A stretch of 64,000 bases of DNA. It comes from Kamptonema sp. UHCC 0994 (GTDB lineage Bacteria; Cyanobacteriota; Cyanobacteriia; Cyanobacteriales; Microcoleaceae). Position numbers and translations under genes: made by a program. The stretch spans positions 29,245-93,244 of the forward strand of contig NZ_JARFTR010000271.1 of NCBI RefSeq assembly GCF_029167235.1, written 5' to 3'. Of this stretch, positions 8,799-17,200 are shown piece by piece; position 1 is the first letter of the stretch, and every line of letters starts with the position of its first letter. The notes under the pieces were generated by a model. That model did not search any database. It was not told the DNA's origin and saw nothing but the letters and a program-made list of their open reading frames with translations.

Positions 8799-10282
8799 AA
8801 TTTCACTTTCGCAGACTATCTATACCACCTGTATCTGAGCAACAGCCAATCAAATTAGCTGAACTTGCAAGTAAATTAAACGATCCGAGTGCTTATCCTG
8901 AATTAGATAATCTAGGAGAAATTTCTGCAACTCCACCCCGTCCTCTTGATGAGATATTTACCGACATCCAAAACGGTCAAGCTGACAGAGTAAGTTTGTT
9001 AGATTGGGCTTTTTGCCTTTATAATAAAATTGATTGGGATCGGGAAAATCCAACACAAAGTAGACAAACTTCTGAGGCAATTTGGGAAGAATCAACGCGC
9101 AATTATTGGCTAAAAAATGTCTTATTTTGGCGATTGGCACTCTATCTTAGCAATTCTAACTCTGACAACTTCGCCCCCTCCTTAGCAGATTGTTTTCCTG
9201 ATTTTGCACTTTGCTTTGCTGACCAAGGTTTTCTGCCAGTAAAAATCCTGCTCAAACTCAGCAAGAATGAATCTGCTCGCGAACTTGCTCAACTCAGTTG
9301 GCAGCATTTACTCACTCCCGAAGAATTATTAAATACCGCTCAATTACCCTCAATGATTCCTACTGCGAATGCGGCTTTAGACTATATTGCCAATTTTTTT
9401 ATCGCCGAAAAGTATTCTACTATTAATCAATTGGATTTACTGATAAAGCTCTTAAACCAAATGTCGGTCGAACAGCAAATAAGAGCGGTGGAAACTCTAC
9501 TGAGTAAAGTTCCTACTGAAATTAGTAAGACGCTTTCAAAGTTAGTTGAATGGCTACGCCTAAACTACGGCCCTCGCACCGCTAATTCTCTATGGCATCA
9601 ACTTTCTCCCGCAGCTAAATTAGCGTTGACGAAATGGATTCATGCTGCTAGTTACCGCGATTTTGAGAGATTGGTAGATGTACTTTTAGCACACTTGAAT
9701 CCTGACAATAAACAGCACAATCAACTGAGTCGGCGCAGAGATTTTTGGTCAAACTATAGCGAACGTTTTGAGCGAATTCGTATTTTATTGCCTCAAGAAT
9801 CTGCTAATACACTGGGTTCCCATTTACAGCGAGATGTGGACATTCTGGATGATGACGGCAGCGAGGCCACAGAAATCTGTATCTTTGATTTTGGTGATTA
9901 CTTTGTAGTCGAATTTTTTCGGGGAAAGGGCAGCGAAATTCGCCTTTTTAAGCACCATCAACAACCTGATATTGAGCAAAAGCTTTTTGACTCTCCCACC
10001 TTGTCTATCAAGAAACTTCGCAGCTTTGGCGGCGAAGTTCACGATCACGTTTATCTTTGGCTGACTGCTTGCGAAAAATGGTTGAGAGACTTCGGCATTT
10101 GCCCTAACTCTGGAACTAAAATATTCAAAGGTCTGGGCGCTAGATATGATGAAAATACTGGACTTCCTACACCTTCAATAGAACAACGTCAAGATCGGGA
10201 AAAGCATTTAATGCGCTGGCGCTGGGAAATAGAAAAACTAGAACGGGAAGCAAAATCTTACTGTAAGAATATTATCAATTAG
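8795..10282 (+). CDS. zorC: ZorC-like protein with EH-signature-type domain
   Basis: In Zorya systems ZorC is a cytosolic DNA-binding component with an EH_signature domain. This 495-residue soluble protein has a mostly helical N-terminal part (about 1-300), then RRRDFWSNY (313-321), a strand pair ending VVEFFRGKG with Glu373, and HDHVYLWLTACEKWLRDFGI with His416/His418. The spaced E and H followed by W...L..GI are what the EH-signature name refers to; I match them from memory of the family, not from a search. It is last in the operon. No SNF2 helicase/nuclease (ZorD) or HNH protein (ZorE) follows: the next gene is a central-metabolism dehydrogenase after a promoter-containing gap. Confidence 0.75.
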   Translation: MKFHFRRLSIPPVSEQQPIKLAELASKLNDPSAYPELDNLGEISATPPRPLDEIFTDIQNGQADRVSLLDWAFCLYNKIDWDRENPTQSRQTSEAIWEESTRNYWLKNVLFWRLALYLSNSNSDNFAPSLADCFPDFALCFADQGFLPVKILLKLSKNESARELAQLSWQHLLTPEELLNTAQLPSMIPTANAALDYIANFFIAEKYSTINQLDLLIKLLNQMSVEQQIRAVETLLSKVPTEISKTLSKLVEWLRLNYGPRTANSLWHQLSPAAKLALTKWIHAASYRDFERLVDVLLAHLNPDNKQHNQLSRRRDFWSNYSERFERIRILLPQESANTLGSHLQRDVDILDDDGSEATEICIFDFGDYFVVEFFRGKGSEIRLFKHHQQPDIEQKLFDSPTLSIKKLRSFGGEVHDHVYLWLTACEKWLRDFGICPNSGTKIFKGLGARYDENTGLPTPSIEQRQDREKHLMRWRWEIEKLEREAKSYCKNIIN

Positions 10283-10464
10283 CTGCGATCGCGCTTAAGT
10301 CTTCAATTTTCCGATTCAAACTGAAAAAAGTAGTGTAGGGTTAGCTAGGGCGCGTTTTCAACCCCACTTGAGGACGATTAACAGGCTTGGGGACTCTCTT
10401 ATGCGATCCCACTTCCGATCGGAAAAAAATCAAAAAAGCTCGTGGCGACCCCCCAGAAAAAAGA

Positions 10465-10470
10465 TATAAT
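10465..10470 (+). promoter_or_regulatory. Candidate -10 box for the SSADH gene
   Basis: A perfect TATAAT sits in AAAAAAGATATAATAAAAG, about 150 bases upstream of the SSADH start. No good -35 TTGACA is visible at 17 bp, so an activator may be needed or the match may be chance. Confidence 0.4.
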
Positions 10471-10556
10471 AAAAGTTTGAGAGCTTTAAGCTCGATCGCA
10501 TTGAGGAATACACGGCACCAGCCGCAAATGACAATCTTAGATTTACTCAAGTACCA

Positions 10557-10590
10557 CCCCCGCCTAAATCAAAGCTTAGAGGGGGTTTTT
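10557..10590 (+). terminator. Rho-independent terminator-like hairpin in the SSADH leader
   Basis: CCCCC (10557-10561) pairs with GGGGG (10581-10585), and CTAA (10564-10567) with TTAG (10576-10579), followed at once by TTTTT. It ends about 13 bases before the SSADH ribosome binding site and lies downstream of the candidate -10 box. It may close the Zorya-like operon or act as an attenuator in the SSADH leader. The rest of the 335-base gap (10283-10618) holds no gene I can support. Confidence 0.6.
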
Positions 10591-10618
10591 GCATCTTTTT
10601 TGCAAAGGAGATGAAGGA

Positions 10619-11986
10619 ATGGCTATTGCAACAATCAACCCCACAACGGGGGAAACACTCAAAACTTATGCACCAGACTCGGATGCAGAAATTGAAGCTA
10701 AGCTGGAATTAGCACAGCAGGCATTTACTAAATACCGCCGCCTGCCATTTGAACAAAAAGCGAAGTGGATGCAGGCAACTGCGGATATTTTAGAACGCGA
10801 TCGCGAAAAATTTGCCAAAATTATGACCCTGGAAATGGGTAAAACTTTGAAATCAGCGATCGCAGAAGTCGAAAAATCGGCTTTAGGTTGTCGTTATTAC
10901 GCTGAAAATGCGCCCCAATTCCTCGCCGACGCACCAGCAAAAACCGACGCTAGCCAAAGTTTTGTCCGCTACCAACCCCTCGGCCCCATTTTGGCCGTCA
11001 TGCCTTGGAACTTCCCATTTTGGCAGGTTTTCCGCTTTGCCGCACCCGCACTTATGGCCGGCAATGTTGGCTTACTCAAACACGCCTCCAACGTGCCACA
11101 GTGCGCCTTAACGATCGAAGAAATCTTTACAGAGGCGGGTTTTCCCCCCGGAGTGTTTCAAACCTTACTCGTCGGTGCCGATAAAGTAGCAAAAATTGTT
11201 ACCGACGATCGCGTTAAGGCAGCAACCCTGACAGGAAGCGAACCAGCGGGTGCAAGTTTAGCGGCGGCGGCGGGAAAAAGTTTGAAGAAAACAGTGCTGG
11301 AATTGGGGGGAAGTGACCCGTATATTGTAATGCGGAGTGCCGATATCGCCGCCGCCGCGTCAACTGCTGTCACCGCCAGGACGATCAATAACGGTCAGTC
11401 TTGTATTGCCGCAAAACGCTTTATTTTGGCAGATGCGATCGCTGACGAATTTCTCAAACATTTTGTCGCCAAAATGGAGGCTTTAAAAGTTGGCGATCCC
11501 ATGCTTTCAGACACAGATATTGGCCCTTTAGCAACCCCAAATATTCTCCAAGAATTAGACACTCAAGTGCAAGCTTGCATTCAGTCGGGAGCAAAACTCT
11601 TGACTGGTGGTCGCGCTTTATCTGAGCAACCAGGAAATTTCTATCAGCCTACCATTTTAGCAGAAATTCCTGTCGATTCTCCCGCCCGCCTTGAGGAATT
11701 TTTCGGCCCAGTAGCCTTAGTATTCCAGGTATCTGGAATTGACGAAGCTATTGAGTTGGCAAATAGCACATCTTTCGGGTTAGGAGCATCAGCCTGGACT
11801 GCGGAAAAAGCAGAGAGCGATCGCTTTATTTCTGAACTAGAAGCCGGATCTGTATTTATTAACGGTTTAGTCAAATCTGACCTTAGATTGCCCTTTGGTG
11901 GCATTAAACGTTCCGGTTACGGTCGCGAATTGAGCGTCCAAGGAATTCACGAATTTGTTAACATTAAAACAGTGTGGGTGAAATAA
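10619..11986 (+). CDS. gabD: Succinate-semialdehyde dehydrogenase, NAD(P)+ (2-OG decarboxylase bypass)
   Basis: Oxidises succinic semialdehyde to succinate. With the 2-oxoglutarate decarboxylase encoded downstream it forms the cyanobacterial bypass that closes the TCA cycle without 2-OG dehydrogenase. The 455-residue aldehyde dehydrogenase has VMPWNFPFWQ (128-137), general-base Glu228 in LELGGSDP and catalytic Cys262 in NNGQSCIAAKR. The ATG at 10619 is chosen because AAGGAG stands 8 bases upstream and the protein then begins in the usual way (MAIATINPTTGE); an upstream ATG at 10589 is inside the terminator tail. The neighbourhood supports SSADH over other aldehyde dehydrogenases. Confidence 0.9.
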   Translation: MAIATINPTTGETLKTYAPDSDAEIEAKLELAQQAFTKYRRLPFEQKAKWMQATADILERDREKFAKIMTLEMGKTLKSAIAEVEKSALGCRYYAENAPQFLADAPAKTDASQSFVRYQPLGPILAVMPWNFPFWQVFRFAAPALMAGNVGLLKHASNVPQCALTIEEIFTEAGFPPGVFQTLLVGADKVAKIVTDDRVKAATLTGSEPAGASLAAAAGKSLKKTVLELGGSDPYIVMRSADIAAAASTAVTARTINNGQSCIAAKRFILADAIADEFLKHFVAKMEALKVGDPMLSDTDIGPLATPNILQELDTQVQACIQSGAKLLTGGRALSEQPGNFYQPTILAEIPVDSPARLEEFFGPVALVFQVSGIDEAIELANSTSFGLGASAWTAEKAESDRFISELEAGSVFINGLVKSDLRLPFGGIKRSGYGRELSVQGIHEFVNIKTVWVK

Positions 11987-12008
11987 ATTGAAATAATCGG
12001 GAGGATAG

Positions 12009-12080
12009 GTGAAACCTATTAGGTGGACAGTTCATGCGCTGCAAAACCTCGCAGATTCAAAGATACTTGAGAGGACTTTA
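12009..12080 (+). pseudogene. Remnant of a DUF4258-type toxin gene (first ~19 codons)
   Basis: A GTG start with RBS-like GGGAGGAT encodes KPIRWTVHALQNLAD, the characteristic beginning of DUF4258 proteins (RelE/ParE-like fold) that in cyanobacteria usually precede a DUF2283 gene. The match stops after about 19 residues; the remaining 60 or more are missing and the frame runs straight into the DUF2283 gene. So the toxin-like partner looks deleted, leaving its start signals. The identification is from memory of the family N-terminus. Confidence 0.6.
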
Positions 12081-12083
12081 GTT

Positions 12084-12281
12084 ATGAAAGTAGCTTACGA
12101 TCCAGAAACAGATTCACTGACAATTACAATGCGAGAAAGTCGGATTAAAGAAAGTGATGAAGTTTACCCAGGTGTAATTTTAGACCTGGGCTATGATGGT
12201 GAAATCGTGCGATTTGAGATTTTGTCAGCATCTAAAGTTGTCCAAAAACTCCCCCAAATTCCAGTTGTTTTAGGCGAATAA
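12084..12281 (+). CDS. DUF2283 family protein (orphaned antitoxin-like partner)
   Basis: This 65-residue protein opens MKVAYDPETDSLTI and contains RIKESDEVYPGVILDLGYDG and VRFEILSASKVV, the standard DUF2283 pattern. Such genes typically follow a DUF4258 gene and the pair is presumed toxin-antitoxin-like. Here only a short in-frame DUF4258 remnant precedes it, so translation could begin at the GTG at 12009 and give a 90-residue fusion, or at this ATG. It sits between the SSADH and 2-OG decarboxylase genes, an insertion into what is otherwise a metabolic pair. Function unknown. Confidence 0.75.
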   Translation: MKVAYDPETDSLTITMRESRIKESDEVYPGVILDLGYDGEIVRFEILSASKVVQKLPQIPVVLGE

Positions 12282-12310
12282 ATCCCAATTTACTGAGGAG
12301 AAAAACGGAA

Positions 12311-13948
12311 ATGAACACAGCTCAATTATTAGTGAAATGTCTCGAAAATGAAGGCGTAGAATACGTCTTCGGACTCCCTGGCGAAGAAAATCTCGAAGTT
12401 CTAGAAGCCTTGAGAAATTCTTCAATTAAGTTTATCACCACTCGCCACGAACAAGGCGCAGCCTTCATGGCTGATGTTTACGGCCGCTTAACAGGAAAAG
12501 CTGGCGTTTGTTTATCTACCTTGGGGCCAGGCGCAACTAATTTAATCACTGGCGTTGCTGATGCTGACTTAGACGGTGCTCCCCTAGTAGCAATCACTGG
12601 ACAAGTCGGCACAGACAGGATGCACACACAATCTCATCAATATTTAGATTTGGTGGCAATGTTTGCTCCCGTTACTAAATGGAATGCCCAAATTGTTCGC
12701 CCCAGCATTACTCCAGAAATTGTCCGTAAAGCATTTAAACTTGCTCAGAACGAAAAACCCGGAGCAGTTCACATAGACGTACCCGAAAATATTGCTGGAA
12801 TGGAGGTTGAGGGCGTTCCTCTTAACAAAGATGACCGGGAAAAAACCTATGGTGGCTTCCAGAGTATCAATAAAGCAGCAGTCGCAATTTCTAAAGCTAA
12901 TAATCCCCTAATTTTAGTTGGAAATGGAGCAATTCGGGCTAATGCAAGTGCAGCTTTAACGGAATTTGCCACTCATCTGAATATCCCGGTAACTAATACT
13001 TTTATGGGCAAAGGAATGATTCCTTATACTCATCCCTTAGCCTTGTGGTCGGCGGGTTTACAAAAACGGGATCATATTAGCTGCGCTTTTGAGAATACTG
13101 ATTTAGTGATTGCCATTGGCTATGACTTAATTGAGTATTCACCGAAGAAATGGAATCCTGAAGGCAAAATTCAGATTATCCACATCGGGGCCGATCCAGC
13201 AGAAATTGACAGCAGCTATATTCCGATTGTAGAAGTTTTAGGTGATATTTCTGACTCTTTGAATGAAATTTTACGGCGGACAGATCGTAAGGGAAAACCA
13301 GAGCCATTTGCCGTGCAATTACGAACTGAGATTCGTGCTGATTACGAGCGATATGCTAAAGATGACGGTTTTCCAATTAAGCCCCAAAAAATAGTTTACG
13401 ACTTACGGCAGGTGATGGGGCCGGATGATATTGTTATATCAGATGTAGGCGCTCATAAAATGTGGATGGCGCGACACTATCACTGCGATCGCCCCAATAC
13501 CTGTTTAATTTCTAATGGGTTTGCGGCGATGGGAATTGCGATTCCAGGCGCGATCGCAGCTAAACTTGTTTATCCCGACAGGAAAGTAGTAGCGGTAAGT
13601 GGTGACGGCGGTTTTATGATGAATTGCCAAGAGTTAGAAACAGCCCTGCGGGTAGGTACTAATTTTGTTACCCTTATCTTTAATGATGGTGGCTATGGGT
13701 TGATTGAGTGGAAGCAAGAAGATTACTTTGGCAAGTCAGCTTTCATTAAGTTTGGCAATCCAGATTTCGTGAAGTTTGCTGAAAGTATGGGGTTAAAAGG
13801 CTATCGAGTTGAAGCTGCAAGTGATTTAATTCCTATACTCAAAGAAGCTCTTGCTCAAGATGTACCTGCTGTGATTGACTGCCCTGTAGATTACCGGGAA
13901 AATGCTCTTTTTAGCAAGCACGCTGGAGATTTAAGCTGCAAAATGTAA
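12311..13948 (+). CDS. 2-oxoglutarate decarboxylase (ThDP enzyme, acetolactate-synthase-like)
   Basis: Converts 2-oxoglutarate to succinic semialdehyde and CO2, the first step of the cyanobacterial TCA bypass. The family looks like acetolactate synthase and is often annotated as IlvB. Visible are GLPGEENLEVLEAL near residue 21, the activating Glu47 in TTRHEQGAAFM, the GPGATN motif and the ThDP/Mg signature GDGGFMMNCQELETA (about 436-450) with the distal FNDGGYG. At 545 residues the length equals the characterised cyanobacterial enzyme. RBS GAGGAG lies upstream. Adjacency to SSADH is the main reason to prefer this over IlvB, whose genes lack such a neighbour. Confidence 0.85.
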   Translation: MNTAQLLVKCLENEGVEYVFGLPGEENLEVLEALRNSSIKFITTRHEQGAAFMADVYGRLTGKAGVCLSTLGPGATNLITGVADADLDGAPLVAITGQVGTDRMHTQSHQYLDLVAMFAPVTKWNAQIVRPSITPEIVRKAFKLAQNEKPGAVHIDVPENIAGMEVEGVPLNKDDREKTYGGFQSINKAAVAISKANNPLILVGNGAIRANASAALTEFATHLNIPVTNTFMGKGMIPYTHPLALWSAGLQKRDHISCAFENTDLVIAIGYDLIEYSPKKWNPEGKIQIIHIGADPAEIDSSYIPIVEVLGDISDSLNEILRRTDRKGKPEPFAVQLRTEIRADYERYAKDDGFPIKPQKIVYDLRQVMGPDDIVISDVGAHKMWMARHYHCDRPNTCLISNGFAAMGIAIPGAIAAKLVYPDRKVVAVSGDGGFMMNCQELETALRVGTNFVTLIFNDGGYGLIEWKQEDYFGKSAFIKFGNPDFVKFAESMGLKGYRVEAASDLIPILKEALAQDVPAVIDCPVDYRENALFSKHAGDLSCKM

Positions 13949-13991
13949 ATTAGGTAATTGGTAATTGCTAATTGGTAATTGCTAATTGCTA

Positions 13992-14108
13992 AGTAGCTGG
14001 ACAAAAATAAAGAATGTCATTGCGAACGAAGTGAAGCAATCGCAAGGCTTTGAGATTGCTTCACTTCGTTCGCAATGACATGGCCACGTTTATTTATGTC
14101 CGACTACT
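13992..14108. repeat. 117-bp palindromic element
   Basis: Perfect 28-base inverted arms (14014-14041 and 14054-14081; ATGTCATTGCGAACGAAGTG... and its complement) are flanked by further imperfect arms AGTAGCTGGACAAAAATAAA and TTTATTTATGTCCGACTACT. There is no ORF. It is bounded by TAATTGC-type STRR heptamers (13950-13990 and 14109-14127). It may fold into one long hairpin and end transcription from both sides, since the flanking genes converge here. Confidence 0.8.
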
Positions 14109-14146
14109 TAATTGCTAATTGCTAATTGAGGAAAAATTCTCCCAGT

Positions 14147-14246
14147 CTCTCCTTCTTCCTTCTTCCTTCTTCCTTCTTCCTTCTTCCTTCTTCCTTCTTC
14201 CTTCTTCCTTCTTCCTTCTTCCTTCTTCCTTCTTCCTTCTTCCTTC
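14147..14246. repeat. STRR run (CTTCTTC heptamer, about 14 copies)
   Basis: An almost perfect tandem array of the 7-mer CCTTCTT running into the 3' end of the GGDEF-EAL gene. ORFs across it are simple-repeat artefacts (LLPSSFF repeated). Copy number is likely unstable between strains. Confidence 0.9.
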
Positions 14247-14249
14247 AAC

Positions 14250-17200
14250 TTACCATTGCATGGCAGGACTTAGCAAAGCTGTTGCTGCTTCGCTGTCAAC
14301 AGGCCTAGAGAAAAAATATCCTTGACCAAATTCACATCCAAGCGATCGCAGTTGAGCAAGATGGTGGGAAGTTTCTACACCTTCCGCCACCACATCCATA
14401 CCTAAACTGTGAGCTAGCATGACGATCGCACGCACGATCTCAGAATTATCGCCATCTACACCCATTCTGCTAACAAAAGACCGATCTATTTTCAATGTGT
14501 TAATTGGGAAACGGTGCAGATAGGAAAGAGAAGAATAGCCCGTGCCAAAATCATCAATACATAAATGAATTCCTAAATCTCTTAATTGCGAGAGCATCGT
14601 AACGGCTGATTCTCCATCTTCCATGACGACGCTTTCTGTAATTTCTAACTTCAAATATTGACCATCTAAACCTGTTTCATCTAATACTTGTTTGATTTGT
14701 TCTATTAAGTCAGCTTGAGCAAATTGCCTGCCTGAAAGATTCACAGCTATGGTAAGTTGAGAATTGGGAACAGGCAAATTATAGTTAGGAAGAGGTAATT
14801 TGCAACTGGGAATGGGGACATTTTGTTCCTGCGATCCTTCGTTGATGGGTTGGCAATGCCGATGCGACTGGCTGTCGCCTACGCACATTTCCAAGCCACA
14901 ATCAAATAAAGTGTTATTTAATTGTGAACTAGGATGTATATCTCCAAGTTGGAACTGCTGTGACCACGATTCAAGATTAGATGTCAAACCTGTATCTCTA
15001 GATTTGATCGCAGACTGCCCTAGTGAACGAGACTTTAAACTCTTTTGCCATTTAACCATCTGACCGCAAGCTTCCCGTAGTACCCACAGCCCTAACGGTA
15101 CGATCAATCCAGTTTCTTCTGCCACAGAAATAAACTCTCCGGGTGCAACTAAACCCCGCTCTGGGTGCAACCAGCGAACTAGAGCCTCGAACCCGACTAC
15201 AGTACCATGACTCAGGGAAACGATCGGCTGATAGTAAAGGACAAAGGGGGAAGAAGGGGCTGAAGAAGGGGTTAGGGTATAGGGGCTAGGGGCTGAAGAA
15301 GGGGCTAGGGGAGAGGGGCTAGGGGCTAGGGAAGAATTTTCTTCTTCTCTTTCCCTAGTCTCTAGTCCCCAGTCCCCAGTCTCGTCTTCTCTTTCCCTAG
15401 TCCCTAGTCCCTGTCCCCTAGCCCCTTCTTCTCTGCAAGTAAGCTCCACAGATCGCCGTAAGTCGCTCTCCAACTGCATTAACGCTACAGCGTGGGTGTG
15501 CATAGCAGCAGCAAATACCTGATAGCGAGCTTTACCTAGAGCTTTTGCTCGATACATAGCAATGTCTGCGTCTCGCAGGATGTCTCCTGGCCACTGATAT
15601 TCAGGGGTACTGAGGGCAATGCCCATGCTAGCAGTGATAGTAACTTTGTGACCTTCTAAGTTTAGGGGTTGTTCGAGGGTCTTCTGTATGCGGTTAGCTG
15701 TGGCGATCGCATCGCTGATATCTTCAATTTCCTCTAGCAGGATGATGAACTCGTCGCCCCCCAGACGCGCGACGGTATCGCCAGAGCGCAGACAACTTAC
15801 TAATCGGCGTGCGATCGTGTAGAGTAGGCGATCGCCAGCCTGATGTCCTTGGCTATCATTAATCACCTTAAACCGATCCAAATCTAAAAATATGACTCCA
15901 AAGTGATAATTTGGATTGCGTTTGGCGCGAGCTAAAGCTTGTCCGAGGCGCTCCATCAACAAAGCTCGATTTGGCAATTCTGTCAAAGCATCCTGTAGAG
16001 CATCGTGAAGCAATTGATCTTCAGCCGCCTTGCGCTCAGTCACATCGTGGCAATTCACGACAATCCCTTGCACCGCCGGCTCGTCAAGCAAATTTGTCGC
16101 CACCGCCTCCAACACGCATTCCTTCCCATTTTTGTGTCGCACGCGGTACTCCGCCAACCCCAAACCTACGCCGGGGTGGTTAATTACTCCTTCCAGCACT
16201 CGGCTCACTAGATGAACTTCATCAGAATGAACCCAATTCAATACAGATTCCCCCAGCACTTCTTCCCTGGAGTAGCCTAAAATCCGCTCTTGGGAAGGCG
16301 AGACATAACGACAGATGCCATTTTCATCCACAATCAAGATAATATCTGTAGCATTTTCAATCAGGGATCTGAATCTTTGTTCGCTTTGGCGGAGTTCTTG
16401 TTCTGTACGTTTGCGATCGGTAATATTTGTTGAGATACCAATTAGTCCCACAATTTTGCCAACAGCATCCTTAATCGCGTCTGCACGCATTAAAACCTGG
16501 ATAATACGGCCGGTGCGAGTCTGCTTAGTGACTTCACCAAGCCAAGAATTACCGCTCATAATCGTTGTCAGGACATCCTCAGCAACGGCTCGATCTGCAA
16601 AGACAATCGGTATACCGCCAGCGGCATTAAATTCCTCTACGGTTTCGTATTCAAATAACTCTGAGAAGGCCTGATTTTGATAGATGTGAGTACCTGTAGC
16701 ATCAGCCATCCCGATTGCGTCGCTGGAACTTTCCACAGCTTTGCGCTTGAGCATTAGTGATTCTTCTGCTAGCTTGCGATCGGTAATATCAATCCCAATC
16801 GTGAAGGCTGCCGTGCCGTTATTGTACTTTTGAGCCACAATCAGATAGTGTCGCAGACTCGGCCCGTTTTCTGTTTGCACCGTTGCAGTCATTTCTTGTA
16901 TTGCTTCGGTTTGCGATCTGGCAAAAAAAGAGCGTACAAAGTGACAAAATTCAGAACTTGAACCTAGAAATCCGATGTCTTTGCCAGCAAATGCCTCTGG
17001 AGACAAGCCGTAAAGTCTAGCTAAATGGTGGTTAACTCCTAGGTAGCGTAAATCTGAGCTAATCCAAGAAACTATTCCCGGTACTGCTTCTAAAATTGTT
17101 TGTAATTGAGATTTTGCTTGCTGTAGGGATTCCTGGGCTTCTATGCGGTACGAGATATCTGATTGTACGCCGATGAAGTGAGTTAATTTGTCATTGTTGT

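Noticed and set aside
10387..10614. 75-residue ORF in the gap after the ZorC-like gene
   Set aside because: It runs through the candidate promoter and the terminator hairpin; no family resemblance.
10283..10618. glnA-type or other known riboswitch ahead of SSADH
   Set aside because: I looked for the glutamine-riboswitch core and other familiar consensus elements and found none; only the hairpins are supported.
12311..13948. Acetolactate synthase large subunit (IlvB)
   Set aside because: The adjacent SSADH gene and the protein's length fit the cyanobacterial 2-oxoglutarate decarboxylase better.
14147..14246. Regular repeat arrays considered as CRISPR
   Set aside because: The units are 7 bp head to tail without spacers, and no cas genes are present: STRRs, not CRISPR.
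14119..14325. ORFs across CTTCTTC repeats (LLPSSFF repeats)
   Set aside because: Any frame of a stop-free heptamer array is open; there is no ribosome site and no conserved sequence.
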